DNA of 64,000 bases, from positions 6,324,001-6,388,000 of the forward strand of contig NZ_CP150300.1 in assembly GCF_037991315.1 (NCBI RefSeq). Direction: 5' to 3'. The notes beneath the pieces were generated by a model. The model was given only the letters and a program-made list of their open reading frames with translations. It was not told where the DNA came from and made no database searches. Both the position numbers and the translations under genes were made by a program. This document shows, piece after piece, positions 26,151-34,998 of the stretch; the stretch's first letter is position 1, and each line of letters starts with the position of its first letter. This DNA is from Paenibacillus sp. FSL H8-0079 (GTDB lineage Bacteria; Bacillota; Bacilli; Paenibacillales; Paenibacillaceae).

Positions 26151-27470
26151 ATGGCAAGACCAACGAAGCAGATGAGATTAGGCGCATTTTTATTCGATTA
26201 TGGGCATCATTATGCCGCATGGCGTCACCCGGAATCCTTTACTCCAAACGCCATTGATCTGGAATTCTATCGCAAGTCGGCCGAAGTGGCCGAGCAAGGC
26301 AAGTTCGATATGGTGTTTTTGGCAGACAGCGGCTCCCTGCCCAGCATCACCGATCTGGAGTCCAACGTTAGCTTTATCTACCCGGAAGCTGTTACTTTGC
26401 TGGGGGCATTGGCGAGCGTAACCCGCAAAATCGGGCTGGCGGGAACAGCGTCCACCACCTTCAATGAACCATACAGTCTGGCCCGGCGATTCGCTACGCT
26501 GGATCATCTGAGCAACGGACGAGCAGGATGGAATGTCGTTACCTCCACCAAAGAGAGTGAAGCACGGAACTTTAATGCCGACCAGCTCCCTGAACATGGG
26601 CATCGTTATGAACGCGCGACTGAATTCTTGGACGTGGTCAAGGGTCTGTGGGACTGTTGGCAGGATGATGCCGTTGTCCTGGAGCGAGAAGCAGGACGTT
26701 ACGCTGATCCCGATCGTGTTCATCGGCTGAACCACAATGGCTCCCATTTCCGGGTGGAGGGACCGCTGAATATGCCGCGCTCGCCGCAAGGAAGGCCGGT
26801 CATTATTGAAGCAGGCACCTCCCCGGCAGGTCAACAGCTCGCTGCAAAAACGGCAGATGTCGTGTTTACTGCTTGTGATAACAAGGAAGAAGCCATTGCG
26901 TTCTATCAGCAACTCAAAAGCCAGCTCCCGTTATACGGACGACAAGCCGATGAACTCAAAGTGATGCCAGGCCTTATGGCGTTTATCGGCGCTACGGAGG
27001 AGGATGCCAAGGAAAAGGAACGTCAGTTCAGCGAACTAGTTCAGCCTGCCGTAGGTGCAAGTTATTTATCCAAGCTGCTCAATTATGATCTTTCCAGTCA
27101 TCCGATTGACGGACCTCTGCCGGATATCCCAAAACAAGGTAGCACAAGCAGAGCCGTTATGATTATCGAGCGAGCCGAGCAATCCAAGATGACTATTCGG
27201 GAACTTGGCATGCACTACTCTGTAGCACGGGGTCATCTGACCGTCACTGGCACGGCAGAACAGGTAGCACACGTTATGGAGGACTGGTTCGCCAGCGGCG
27301 CATGTGATGGATTCAACATTATGCAACCGCTGCTGCCTCAAGGACTGGAAGATTTCGTGCAGCATGTTGTGCCTTTGTTGCAGGAAAAAGGGTTATTCCG
27401 TTCCGAATATACCGGCAGCACGTTAAGAGAACATCTCGGTCTGGAGCGACCTATCGGTCGCCAAGTCTAA
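26151..27470 (+). CDS. FMNH2-dependent monooxygenase, NtaA/SnaA/YtnJ group (LLM class)
   Basis: 439 residues of the bacterial luciferase-like superfamily in the long NtaA/SnaA/DszA subgroup. Subgroup pieces are GAFLFDYGHHYAAWRHPES, FYRKSAEVAEQGKFDMVFLADS, LDHLSNGRAGWNVVTS and RLNHNGSHFRVEGPLN, closely resembling B. subtilis YtnJ as I know it. Members use FMNH2 from a separate reductase and oxygen to cleave C-N or C-S bonds. No reductase gene is in the window. ATG 26151 has GGAAGTG at 8-base spacing. It is flanked by transport genes for a sulfonate-like ligand. Confidence 0.88.
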   Translation: MARPTKQMRLGAFLFDYGHHYAAWRHPESFTPNAIDLEFYRKSAEVAEQGKFDMVFLADSGSLPSITDLESNVSFIYPEAVTLLGALASVTRKIGLAGTASTTFNEPYSLARRFATLDHLSNGRAGWNVVTSTKESEARNFNADQLPEHGHRYERATEFLDVVKGLWDCWQDDAVVLEREAGRYADPDRVHRLNHNGSHFRVEGPLNMPRSPQGRPVIIEAGTSPAGQQLAAKTADVVFTACDNKEEAIAFYQQLKSQLPLYGRQADELKVMPGLMAFIGATEEDAKEKERQFSELVQPAVGASYLSKLLNYDLSSHPIDGPLPDIPKQGSTSRAVMIIERAEQSKMTIRELGMHYSVARGHLTVTGTAEQVAHVMEDWFASGACDGFNIMQPLLPQGLEDFVQHVVPLLQEKGLFRSEYTGSTLREHLGLERPIGRQV

Positions 27471-27535
27471 TGACCTGACAAGCAGGACAAGCTTTTGACA
27501 TATGCATGCACTTTACAACAACAGGAGGAACAACA

Positions 27536-28597
27536 ATGAGAACATGGAACAAACGAGGATTCATTAGCCTGACACTTATTATGATGCTGGTTATTCTATC
27601 TGCTTGCGGGAACTCATCCAGTAATACTAATCAAACAGATAGCACTAACTCTGCCAGTACATCAGGAACCTCCGAATCATCCAATACAGGCAATGATGCA
27701 GATAAATATAAAGACGTCGTTGTGAATATTGATGCCAGCCAAATCGGTCCACTGCTGATTGCGAAGGAAAAAGGGTTCTTCGAAGAAGAACTCGGGAAAT
27801 ATGGTGCAACGGTTGCGTATCAGACGCTTCAAAGCTCTTCCCAATTCCTCGAAGCCATTGCTTCAGATCGCCTAGACTTCGTCCGGATCGGTTACATTGG
27901 TACGATCACCGGGCAAGCAGCCAAAGTCGGCTTCACTTCCATCAGCGAAGGTAGTAATGGCGGCGGTGATGGCATCATCGTTCCCAAAGACAGTGCCATC
28001 CAGTCCATCGCGGATCTGAAAGGCAAAAAAGTAGGCGTAACCAAGGGCAGCAGCTCCTGGGGTCTGTTGCTTCGCGCCCTGCAAAGTGCCGGTCTGAGTG
28101 CTTCCGATGTGGAGCAGATCAATCTGCAGCCAGATGAAGCACAACCTGCATTTCTGAGTGGCAAGATTGATGCATGGGTCATCTGGGAACCATTCCGCAG
28201 TACACAGATCAATACACAGGGCGCAAAACTGATCGCAGAGGGCAAGAGCATCGGCGCTTTCAATCCAGCCTATAACATTGTACGCACCAAGTTTGCCGAG
28301 CAATATCCTGAGCTGGTTGTAGCTTATCTGAAAGCCTACGAACGTGCACTGGAATGGCAAAACAGCAATCTGGATGAAGCGATTACCCTGCTCGCCGGTC
28401 TGAAGAATCTCGATGAAGAAACGGTACGCGTCTCGCTCGCGAACAATGTAGCGACCAACGCTCCGATCTCGGATGAAGCCACCCAAAACCAACAGGAAGT
28501 AGCAGACATCCTTTATGATCTGGGAGAACTGAAAGAGAAACTGGACGTGTCCCAAGTCGTTGACAACACGTTCATCGAACAGGCATTGGCGAAATAA
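27536..28597 (+). CDS. ssuA: Aliphatic sulfonate-type ABC importer, substrate-binding lipoprotein
   Basis: 353 residues. The signal peptide ends VILSAC with Cys24 as lipid anchor, then a Ser/Thr-rich tether. The body matches SsuA/NMT1-type binding proteins: QIGPLLIAKEKGFFEEELGKYG, LKGKKVGVTKGSSSWGLLLRAL and AWVIWEPF. AGGAGG precedes ATG 27536. It is unusual that the binding protein is last and separated from ssuBC by two enzyme genes. Confidence 0.88.
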   Translation: MRTWNKRGFISLTLIMMLVILSACGNSSSNTNQTDSTNSASTSGTSESSNTGNDADKYKDVVVNIDASQIGPLLIAKEKGFFEEELGKYGATVAYQTLQSSSQFLEAIASDRLDFVRIGYIGTITGQAAKVGFTSISEGSNGGGDGIIVPKDSAIQSIADLKGKKVGVTKGSSSWGLLLRALQSAGLSASDVEQINLQPDEAQPAFLSGKIDAWVIWEPFRSTQINTQGAKLIAEGKSIGAFNPAYNIVRTKFAEQYPELVVAYLKAYERALEWQNSNLDEAITLLAGLKNLDEETVRVSLANNVATNAPISDEATQNQQEVADILYDLGELKEKLDVSQVVDNTFIEQALAK

Positions 28598-28746
28598 TTA
28601 AACGGATCATGTCCAGCCACTTGAAATCATTCAGATTATGGCTACTCAAACGAAGCAATATATCGAACCTGCCTGCCGGATTAACGTTTCCTACAGAGGA
28701 TCGTTGCCTACTAGCCGACTATGGAGACCAAGTTCATATGACGAAA

Positions 28747-28785
28747 AACAAGCTACCTCGCTATCATCATGCGAGGTAGCTTGTT
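28747..28785. terminator. Bidirectional terminator
   Basis: AACAAGCTACCTCGC and its exact complement around a 9-base loop, between converging ssuA and pectate lyase genes. An ORF-like stretch reading through it (28638-28832) is not a gene. Confidence 0.85.
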
Positions 28786-28845
28786 TGCTGTTTGACCCCT
28801 ACTGGGTTGGATTTTACTTTTTGAGTCAGTGAATACTCTTGCCAT

Positions 28846-30273
28846 TTAATAACTTGTCTTCAACCAATTGTCCTTGGACCAAGTCAGTTTACCTGAGCCG
28901 GCGCCATTGGAAGCCGTGAGGCGTGCATTCAGCGTGGATGGATCATCCGTAGTGTAGCTGTATGGGAGTGACGAAAAGCCGTTCCAGGAGAATGATTTTA
29001 CCACGGCCGGGATTGGCGCCAACGGACTGCCAGACGTATCACTACTGCCACGGAATGAGCTGCCATCCAAAGAATACATGGTATCGGTCACTCTGATTTT
29101 GCCAGTATAAGTTGGATTTGCCGGATCGGTCTGATTGTTGCGAACAGGGTACAGCACGTCCTTAATGACTGATTTCTCAACCAATACAGCTCCGCTCTCC
29201 GTAGAGATTGCCCCGTTACCAATAATATCGAACTTATAGCCTTTGGACGCAATTGCTGTCGCCATCACCGTCGTAATTTTAGCTTTAGCGGCACGTGCCC
29301 CTGTTGCATCCATCACGATATTATATGCATGTGCGTTGCCTCCACGCAGGCGTGGCATCCGGTCCTGAATATCTTTGTACAAGTTATGGTGCAGCGTCAT
29401 AGACAGATTGGCGTTAGCCGACTCCAGGCTGGTGGAACCGACCAGATGTCCTTTCTTTTGCGGTCCAGAGATCGCGATAATATCAGCTTTGCTGAGACCT
29501 ACAGCACTGCTGCGCAGGTAGTTGTACATGGGATAGGAAGCCTTGTTCGCTTCCAATTCGTTAATCTGCTGGGTAACCCAGCTGTTCGAGCTGCCGTCAT
29601 CCCCTTTGAAGAGGGACCAGGAGATGGTCACGCCACTGGTTCCTTTTTTCGAATCGACGAGTCCGTCATAGGCTTTATTGAATGTGCAGTGATCAATCCA
29701 TACGTTGCTGTTCTCCTCCAGAGTGATGTAATCCCAATCGTTCTTGTCGTAATCACCTTTGGTGGATTCATCCCATTCCCATAACTCATCGAATTCCAGG
29801 TTGCGGATGATGACGTTGGAGCTTCGTTTCACGCTGATCGCAGCGTGTTTGATTTTGGAGCCATTAGCGGAGAAAATGGTGAGTCCATTGAAACCGTCAA
29901 TCGTAAGTTTGCTGACACCTGTCTGCTTCAATACGGGATGTGTCAGCGCATCATTATGCTTGGCAAAAGGAGAAGTCTGCGCTGCGCTCGGAATTTCATT
30001 CCATCCCAGATTCAGATCGTTCATGATCTCAACGACTTTGACGCCGGAGTTCTTTTTCAGAGCCAGTGCCAGATCGGTCGCATTATACACTTTCTTATAC
30101 GTGGCTGTGTTCGATTCACTGATGATCCCGCCGCCCGCATTACCTTGGGAGAAGCCTGTGAGATTGTAGTCTGCGTTGCCCGCTGCCTGTACACTTGCTG
30201 GTCCGGACAATAAAGTTAACCCCAACGTTAGAGCCAAGGCTGTGCTACATAAACTTCGAAATTTAGTTTTCAC
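28846..30273 (-). CDS. Secreted pectate lyase, polysaccharide lyase family 1
   Basis: 475 residues with a Sec signal peptide (hydrophobic LALTLGLTLLSG, cleavage near VQA-A). The right-handed beta-helix of PL1 is marked by NVWIDHCTFNKAYDGLVDSKKG, with Ca-binding acidic residues, and by LHHNLYKDIQDRMPRLRGGNAHAYNIV holding the catalytic arginine of RMPRLRGG. It cleaves de-esterified pectin by beta-elimination outside the cell. A cre site at 30360-30373 suggests CcpA control. Confidence 0.93.
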   Translation of the reverse strand: MKTKFRSLCSTALALTLGLTLLSGPASVQAAGNADYNLTGFSQGNAGGGIISESNTATYKKVYNATDLALALKKNSGVKVVEIMNDLNLGWNEIPSAAQTSPFAKHNDALTHPVLKQTGVSKLTIDGFNGLTIFSANGSKIKHAAISVKRSSNVIIRNLEFDELWEWDESTKGDYDKNDWDYITLEENSNVWIDHCTFNKAYDGLVDSKKGTSGVTISWSLFKGDDGSSNSWVTQQINELEANKASYPMYNYLRSSAVGLSKADIIAISGPQKKGHLVGSTSLESANANLSMTLHHNLYKDIQDRMPRLRGGNAHAYNIVMDATGARAAKAKITTVMATAIASKGYKFDIIGNGAISTESGAVLVEKSVIKDVLYPVRNNQTDPANPTYTGKIRVTDTMYSLDGSSFRGSSDTSGSPLAPIPAVVKSFSWNGFSSLPYSYTTDDPSTLNARLTASNGAGSGKLTWSKDNWLKTSY

Positions 30274-30359
30274 GATTCCATTCCTCCCAAAATATGATGA
30301 TTACATTCGTCCATCGCTGCCATATCATGTTACGAAGTACATGTTCTAAATGTAGATGT

Positions 30360-30373
30360 TGAAAGCGATTACA
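30360..30373. promoter_or_regulatory. cre site upstream of pectate lyase
   Basis: TGAAAGCGATTACA fits the Bacillus catabolite-responsive element consensus at all informative positions, about 90 bp before the start codon. Confidence 0.7.
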
Positions 30374-30523
30374 ACAATAATCCCTATCTCACATGTAGCT
30401 AGGAAATGCTGGTATGGTAAGGGTTTATACTGTAAGCAACCTTGAATCGTACGGAGTTAACTTTGGAAGTGAGGTTTTAGGGATACATCGAGGCAACAAG
30501 AAGGTGTCGGATAAAATGAAACC

Positions 30524-30557
30524 AAAAAAGCAGGACTGCATCTGCTGCAGACCTGCT
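30524..30557 (-). terminator. Terminator of the UPF0316 gene
   Basis: On the minus strand GAGCAGGTCTGCA pairs with TGCAGTCCTGCT, followed by TTTTTT. Confidence 0.75.
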
Positions 30558-30562
30558 CGATT

Positions 30563-31078
30563 TTACTTTTTGATGGAACGTGTCCAAAAGCCGCCATGGA
30601 ACTGTTTGGGTTCTACGGTAATGACAAATGCTTTGGGGTCCAGATCAAGAATCGTCTGATAGAGCAATTTCTGGTTTTTACGTTTTGCCAGAATCTCCAT
30701 GACGAGCCGATCCCCATCCCGTCCACTGCCCACCCATGCAGTAACACCATATCCTTTATCTCGCAGGGCATTCGCGACGTTGTTGCCCATCTGGTTACAG
30801 ATGACTTTAACGGTAACGTAACCGAGCGCGATCTTCTCTTCAATCCACGCACCGAGCAACACCCCAAGTCCATAACCCACCGCGTACACAATCAGGGCCG
30901 AAGGCTGAGTAAGGTATTGGAGCACAAGATTCAGACCGAGTACATAGATCACAATCTCACCCATGCTGATGAGTGCCGCGATATATTTCTGTCCTTTGAG
31001 TGTCAGAATCATCCGGAGTGTATAAGCCGATACGTACACAATCTGGATCAAAAAGATAAATACCAATATTTTAAACAA
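30563..31078 (-). CDS. UPF0316 membrane protein with C-terminal DUF2179 domain (YebE-like)
   Basis: 171 residues. Three N-terminal hydrophobic helices (FLIQIVYVSAYTLRMILTLKG; AALISMGEIVIYVLGLNLVL; ALIVYAVGYGLGVLLGAWIEEKIALG) precede a DUF2179 domain (MGNNVANALRDKGYGVTAWVGSGRDGDRLVMEILAKRKNQ). Function unknown; DUF2179 occurs in membrane proteins and may bind a ligand. The start codon is TTG (31078), seven bases after GAGGG. It stands alone. Confidence 0.88.
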   Translation of the reverse strand: MFKILVFIFLIQIVYVSAYTLRMILTLKGQKYIAALISMGEIVIYVLGLNLVLQYLTQPSALIVYAVGYGLGVLLGAWIEEKIALGYVTVKVICNQMGNNVANALRDKGYGVTAWVGSGRDGDRLVMEILAKRKNQKLLYQTILDLDPKAFVITVEPKQFHGGFWTRSIKK

Positions 31079-31423
31079 TCAAAATCCCTCTTTCCTGGCC
31101 TTCACATCGAAATTGGCCCTTTGCTGCGTATACTCGACGATTTTGTTTCATCTACACTTCCTGTACGTTCGCTCTATCTCCATCATTGGACGTTATACCC
31201 TCATTCTAAACGGTTGGATGTCAATTCGTAGGCATTTTCTGCTCTCTGGCATGCCGGAACTGCCATTATAGAACCGTTTGTACCGATTATCAACCCGACG
31301 GAGGTCCCAGGGTCGAAAACCGGTGCCTGTGAATATGCTGTATCAACAAAAAGCCAAGCACGATCACACAGGATAACAGGTCAGAACCAGGATGGATGGG
31401 CCAAAACAAAAGGGGGGACCGTC
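31079..31423. other. Intergenic region before the dehydrogenase gene
   Basis: About 345 bp between divergent genes. I see no ORF with a ribosome binding site and no clear hairpin or operator apart from the GGGGGG site at 31411-31418 that serves the next gene. Confidence 0.4.
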
Positions 31424-32638
31424 ATGCAGCTATGGCAGGAGATGGAGCGGGAAGGCATGGAGGAACTCATTTTTTGCCATGATGCAGATAGTGGATTGAG
31501 GGCAGTCATTGCCATTCATAACACGGTCCTTGGACCCGCGCTCGGCGGATGCCGCTACTGGACGTATGCGTCCGAGGAAGCGGCTGTTCAGGACGCCGTG
31601 AAGCTTGCCAAAGGCATGACGTACAAAAATGCAATCTCCGGACTGCCGTATGGCGGCGGGAAAGTGGTCATATGGGATGTACCTTTTGCGAAGAATGCAG
31701 CACCGGATGAGGGTAGCTACGGGTCTCAGAGCGTTGAGCAGGTCGCTGGAGATCTAGGGGGAGAGCAACGAAAGGCCGCTGCCACGGAACGGGAAGTCGC
31801 GGCCGATCAGGTGGCGCATCGTATAGATAAAAGCCTGGATACAGACGTATCCAAGCGAGCGCAGCGCTTCCGCGCACTGGGTCGTTGTCTGGAACGGCTG
31901 AACGGACGGTACGTGACCGGTCTTGATCTGGGTACCACGGCGACAGACATGGACCAGATCCGATTGGAGACCGCACATGTGACGGACACCACAGGTTCGC
32001 TTGGGGCGCAGGATGACTTCACTGCCGAGATGACCGCCTATGGCGTACACATCGGCATTGTGACCTCACTGGGCCAGCAAGGCATTGCATCTTTGCAGGG
32101 CATTCCCGTTGCCGTCCAGGGACTGGGCAAGGTCGGGCATGCCCTGTGCCGTTACCTGCATGCAGCCGGGGCACGGCTCATTGTGGCAGACGTTGTACCG
32201 GAGCGTGTACAACGTGCCCTTGTGCAGTTCAGCGGCGCCATCTCGGCGGATCCGGCCCATATCCACGCCGCTGACTGCATGGTTTACGCCCCCTGTGCCC
32301 TAGGGGGCGTACTGACCCCGGCAACGGTGGAGGAGCTACGCTGCTCCATCGTTGCCGGGGCGGCCAACAACCAGCTGAGTGAACGACAGCTGGTTGTTGG
32401 CCGCATGCAGGCGCGCGGCGTTCTGTACGCGCCTGATTACGTGCTGAACGCAGGCGGAATCATCTCCACCGCCTACGAGCTGGAAGGCGCCGGGCCTGAC
32501 CTGATCCGCCAAAAAGTGGCGGGGATTGCAGGCACGCTAAGCAAGGTATACGCAGAAGCTGCGCAATCTGCAATCTCCACAGCGGATGCAGCCGATCGGC
32601 TAGCGGAATCCATCCTCCGATCAGGCCATAGGAAATAG
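31424..32638 (+). CDS. Leucine/Glu/Phe/Val dehydrogenase family protein with an inserted segment
   Basis: 404 residues. The N-terminal half matches leucine dehydrogenase: SGLRAVIAIHNTVLGPALGGCRYWTYASEEAAVQDAVKLAKGMTYKNA and GLPYGGGK, with catalytic Lys68 and Lys80. The NAD domain has VAVQGLGKVGHALCRYLHAAGARLIVADV and GAANNQL. Between VVIWD and RFRALGRCLERLNGRY, where relatives have about 10 residues, this protein has about 62 (residues 86-147). The extra part is rich in Ala, Glu, Gln and Asp and looks flexible. The frame is continuous. It probably deaminates branched-chain amino acids with NAD, but the insertion may alter assembly or activity. The last third of the gene is more GC-rich than its surroundings. 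It has no operon partner. Confidence 0.82.
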   Translation: MQLWQEMEREGMEELIFCHDADSGLRAVIAIHNTVLGPALGGCRYWTYASEEAAVQDAVKLAKGMTYKNAISGLPYGGGKVVIWDVPFAKNAAPDEGSYGSQSVEQVAGDLGGEQRKAAATEREVAADQVAHRIDKSLDTDVSKRAQRFRALGRCLERLNGRYVTGLDLGTTATDMDQIRLETAHVTDTTGSLGAQDDFTAEMTAYGVHIGIVTSLGQQGIASLQGIPVAVQGLGKVGHALCRYLHAAGARLIVADVVPERVQRALVQFSGAISADPAHIHAADCMVYAPCALGGVLTPATVEELRCSIVAGAANNQLSERQLVVGRMQARGVLYAPDYVLNAGGIISTAYELEGAGPDLIRQKVAGIAGTLSKVYAEAAQSAISTADAADRLAESILRSGHRK

Positions 32639-32798
32639 AGCATCAAACCCTGCCACCCAAGTATATTCATACCGCCAACATCTTCTCCGCCACGCTATTG
32701 GTTCAAAGTTATAATATAACCGGAACTCATCATGGGCTTCACTGCATTCCGACAGATTCCGACGTGCTGAAAGAGAAACTCCACCGCTTTACTCCATG

Positions 32799-32993
32799 CT
32801 AACGAATCTGATACACGTTATTTGCCCCTTTTAGCATGATTCTAATATCTAACGAATCACAGCGACGCTATTTTGCCTAGATTGGTCCTTTTTCGAGCTA
32901 AATAGCTACTTTTTGAAGCGATAGCGTTACTGAGATTCGTTAGAATTTATTTTTCTAATCATTACCCCCAATAGGTTGTCTCAGATTCGTTAG
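32799..32993. repeat. 195-bp palindromic element, family A copy 2
   Basis: Four copies of the motif near CTAACGAATCTGAGACACG: forward at 32799 and 32849, inverted ending at 32943 and 32993. Offsets 0, 50, 144 and 194 are identical to those of the element at 6991-7185, although the sequence between motifs has diverged. Ends CTAACGAATC and GATTCGTTAG are exact inverted repeats. Confidence 0.8.
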
Positions 32994-33033
32994 CGCTTCA
33001 GACAAAGGGGTTATCCGCTGAAATATTCCTATC

Positions 33034-33076
33034 AAAAAGAGCTAACCTCGACATCAGAGTCTAAGTTAGCTCTTTT
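33034..33076. terminator. Bidirectional terminator
   Basis: AAAAAGAGCTAAC and GTTAGCTCTTTT pair around an 18-base loop between the converging dehydrogenase and ABC-2 permease genes. Confidence 0.75.
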
Positions 33077-33118
33077 AAGCTTCTATCACTTTCTCCTTCT
33101 AAGCTCTTATCGCGTAGG

Positions 33119-33192
33119 TTCTTAGTTCTCTGGTTCTTCAGAGTTTAATTCTTAATTCTCTGATGCACTCTACATTAATTTCTTAATTCTCT
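33119..33192. repeat. Three short direct repeats with about 30-bp period
   Basis: TTCTTAGTTCTCT at 33119 and TTCTTAATTCTCT at 33149 and 33180, in a pyrimidine-rich stretch (33080-33330) without genes. Too few and too AT-simple to be a CRISPR array. Confidence 0.5.
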
Positions 33193-33329
33193 ACACGTTG
33201 GTTCTTTTAGGCTCATTTGTTACAATCGCTCTCTGCACGTAACACATTGAGTTTTTTTGTCACTGTCCCTCTTGTTCGTTCTTTCTTTTACTCTTTTAAT
33301 CTTCAGTTCTTCCGTTCTTCTGCAACTTC

Positions 33330-34997
33330 TTAAACTACAACCGACCTATTCTTCGCTGTCTTCTTCTCTCGATACAGCAGCGTCCACAGCAACACATTCG
33401 CTACGATCAGAAGCGCACCATATATCCATACGCCCCCTGACACGGAACGGAAAAAGACATGGACTCCCCATAACATGGCGAGCACAGGGAGGGCGGCGAA
33501 TACATACCAACCATCACTTTGCTGTGCCATACTGAAGGATTGGGAGAACGGCGGCTTACGCAGCAGCAACTTGCCTGCCAGTGGTACAAGCGCTGTAGCT
33601 GTCAGCATAATTATCGCAATATCCGGCAGTATTCGTAATCCAAATGTCCAGGTAAACAGAACGGCATTCGCCAGAAATATAGGCAGGAACATGTTGCACA
33701 AGAACGCCTTCAGAGCGCCTTTGTATAACGCGCTATCATTTGCCATCGGTGCAGCGCGAAAGGTCCAGAACGCCTTATATTGTCCCGAAAATTTCAGCAT
33801 GACCACAACCGTGACAACCAGCATTAGCACAATATAAAAGGTGTATACGAATGAACTTTGCCTAAACTCTGCCCAGGTAGAAGATTGCAATTCGGTAAAC
33901 CAAAATACATAAGGTAAGACAAATGATAAACCAAGCGATGGATACACCTTCAGCTTGAATTCCCGTTCACTGCGCATCATGCTGGCTGACAGACGGAAGC
34001 AAGCTTGCTCCTCTCTGGAACGACTGACCACCTTGGAGATCAACCGATCCCATCTTCCGCGTCTGCGTCCAGAGGACTGACCCGAATGTGCCATTTTTTC
34101 CAAATACAGTTCAAAGGCAAGCATAAGCTTCACATATACGATCAGACTCACCACAGGAACCAAGACTGCCAATGCTGTGAACGTATAGATCCACACATTA
34201 CCGCCCCCTGCAAACAACCATTCATATGCGGCCGCATACCATAATGGAGGTAACAGCAACTGCCACCATGCCGGGGTAAATACCATACCAAAATCAATAA
34301 TGCTGAACGAACGGATAACCAGCTGATAACCGATCGCAATCCCCACGGAAAGCAAAATCTGTACCATGTTAATCATATCCTTCAGCTTCTCACCATCCAG
34401 AAACTTCATCATGAACAGATAGATCAGAGACGTCGTCACCAAAATCAGCATATTGATCAGAATCAGTTCCACGAGGAAAATCAGAAAGAATCCGATCCCA
34501 TGCGTCACCAACGCGGCAATTAGCGGTATACCGGTTAATGAACCCGTTAGCAATAGCAGATAGACGCCTGCATGGATGGCTCGGGCCATGCCCACCGTTC
34601 GCCCATTAACGGGCTTGGTCATAATGATATTGCGATCCCGAATGTCCAGCAGCACAGAGGAAAAATCCGAGATCATGGACGTCATGATCATAAACATTAA
34701 GATGCCGAACACAAGTCCCATCTGAAGCATGAAATGCCCCGTATCCCAGACGATGAAAGGAACCATCAGCAGTCCCATTAATCCATACAACCATAGGGAA
34801 CGAAGAAACTGATTACCTTCCTTGCGCTCCTTTTTCCCTGAATTGTTGGACAAAATGGTAGGTACTCTGCGTTGATCCATCTGGAACTTCACTCGCAAAA
34901 TCAGACGCAGTACATCATAATCCGCCCCTGTTCTGGCGATGAGCGGACGAAAGCGATCCAGAATTTTGAGTGTGCGGAAGTCGGAGGATTCCTCCAT
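33330..34997 (-). CDS. ABC-2 type exporter membrane subunit
   Basis: 555 residues with about 10-12 hydrophobic segments, a soluble N-terminal part (MEESSDFRTLKILDRFRPLIARTG) and a charged central loop (HSGQSSGRRRGRWDRLISK). It resembles EcsB-like membrane subunits only loosely. I use ATG 34997, eight bases after GGAGGTG and one base past the stop of the ATPase gene; the longer frame would overlap that gene. The substrate is unknown. Confidence 0.8.
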   Translation of the reverse strand: MEESSDFRTLKILDRFRPLIARTGADYDVLRLILRVKFQMDQRRVPTILSNNSGKKERKEGNQFLRSLWLYGLMGLLMVPFIVWDTGHFMLQMGLVFGILMFMIMTSMISDFSSVLLDIRDRNIIMTKPVNGRTVGMARAIHAGVYLLLLTGSLTGIPLIAALVTHGIGFFLIFLVELILINMLILVTTSLIYLFMMKFLDGEKLKDMINMVQILLSVGIAIGYQLVIRSFSIIDFGMVFTPAWWQLLLPPLWYAAAYEWLFAGGGNVWIYTFTALAVLVPVVSLIVYVKLMLAFELYLEKMAHSGQSSGRRRGRWDRLISKVVSRSREEQACFRLSASMMRSEREFKLKVYPSLGLSFVLPYVFWFTELQSSTWAEFRQSSFVYTFYIVLMLVVTVVVMLKFSGQYKAFWTFRAAPMANDSALYKGALKAFLCNMFLPIFLANAVLFTWTFGLRILPDIAIIMLTATALVPLAGKLLLRKPPFSQSFSMAQQSDGWYVFAALPVLAMLWGVHVFFRSVSGGVWIYGALLIVANVLLWTLLYREKKTAKNRSVVV

Positions 34998-34998
34998 A

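Noticed and set aside
28638-28832. A small gene after ssuA
   Set aside because: The frame reads through a perfect terminator hairpin and has no ribosome binding site.
33119-33192. A possible CRISPR array
   Set aside because: Only three 13-base imperfect repeats in simple-sequence DNA, no repeat palindrome and no cas genes.
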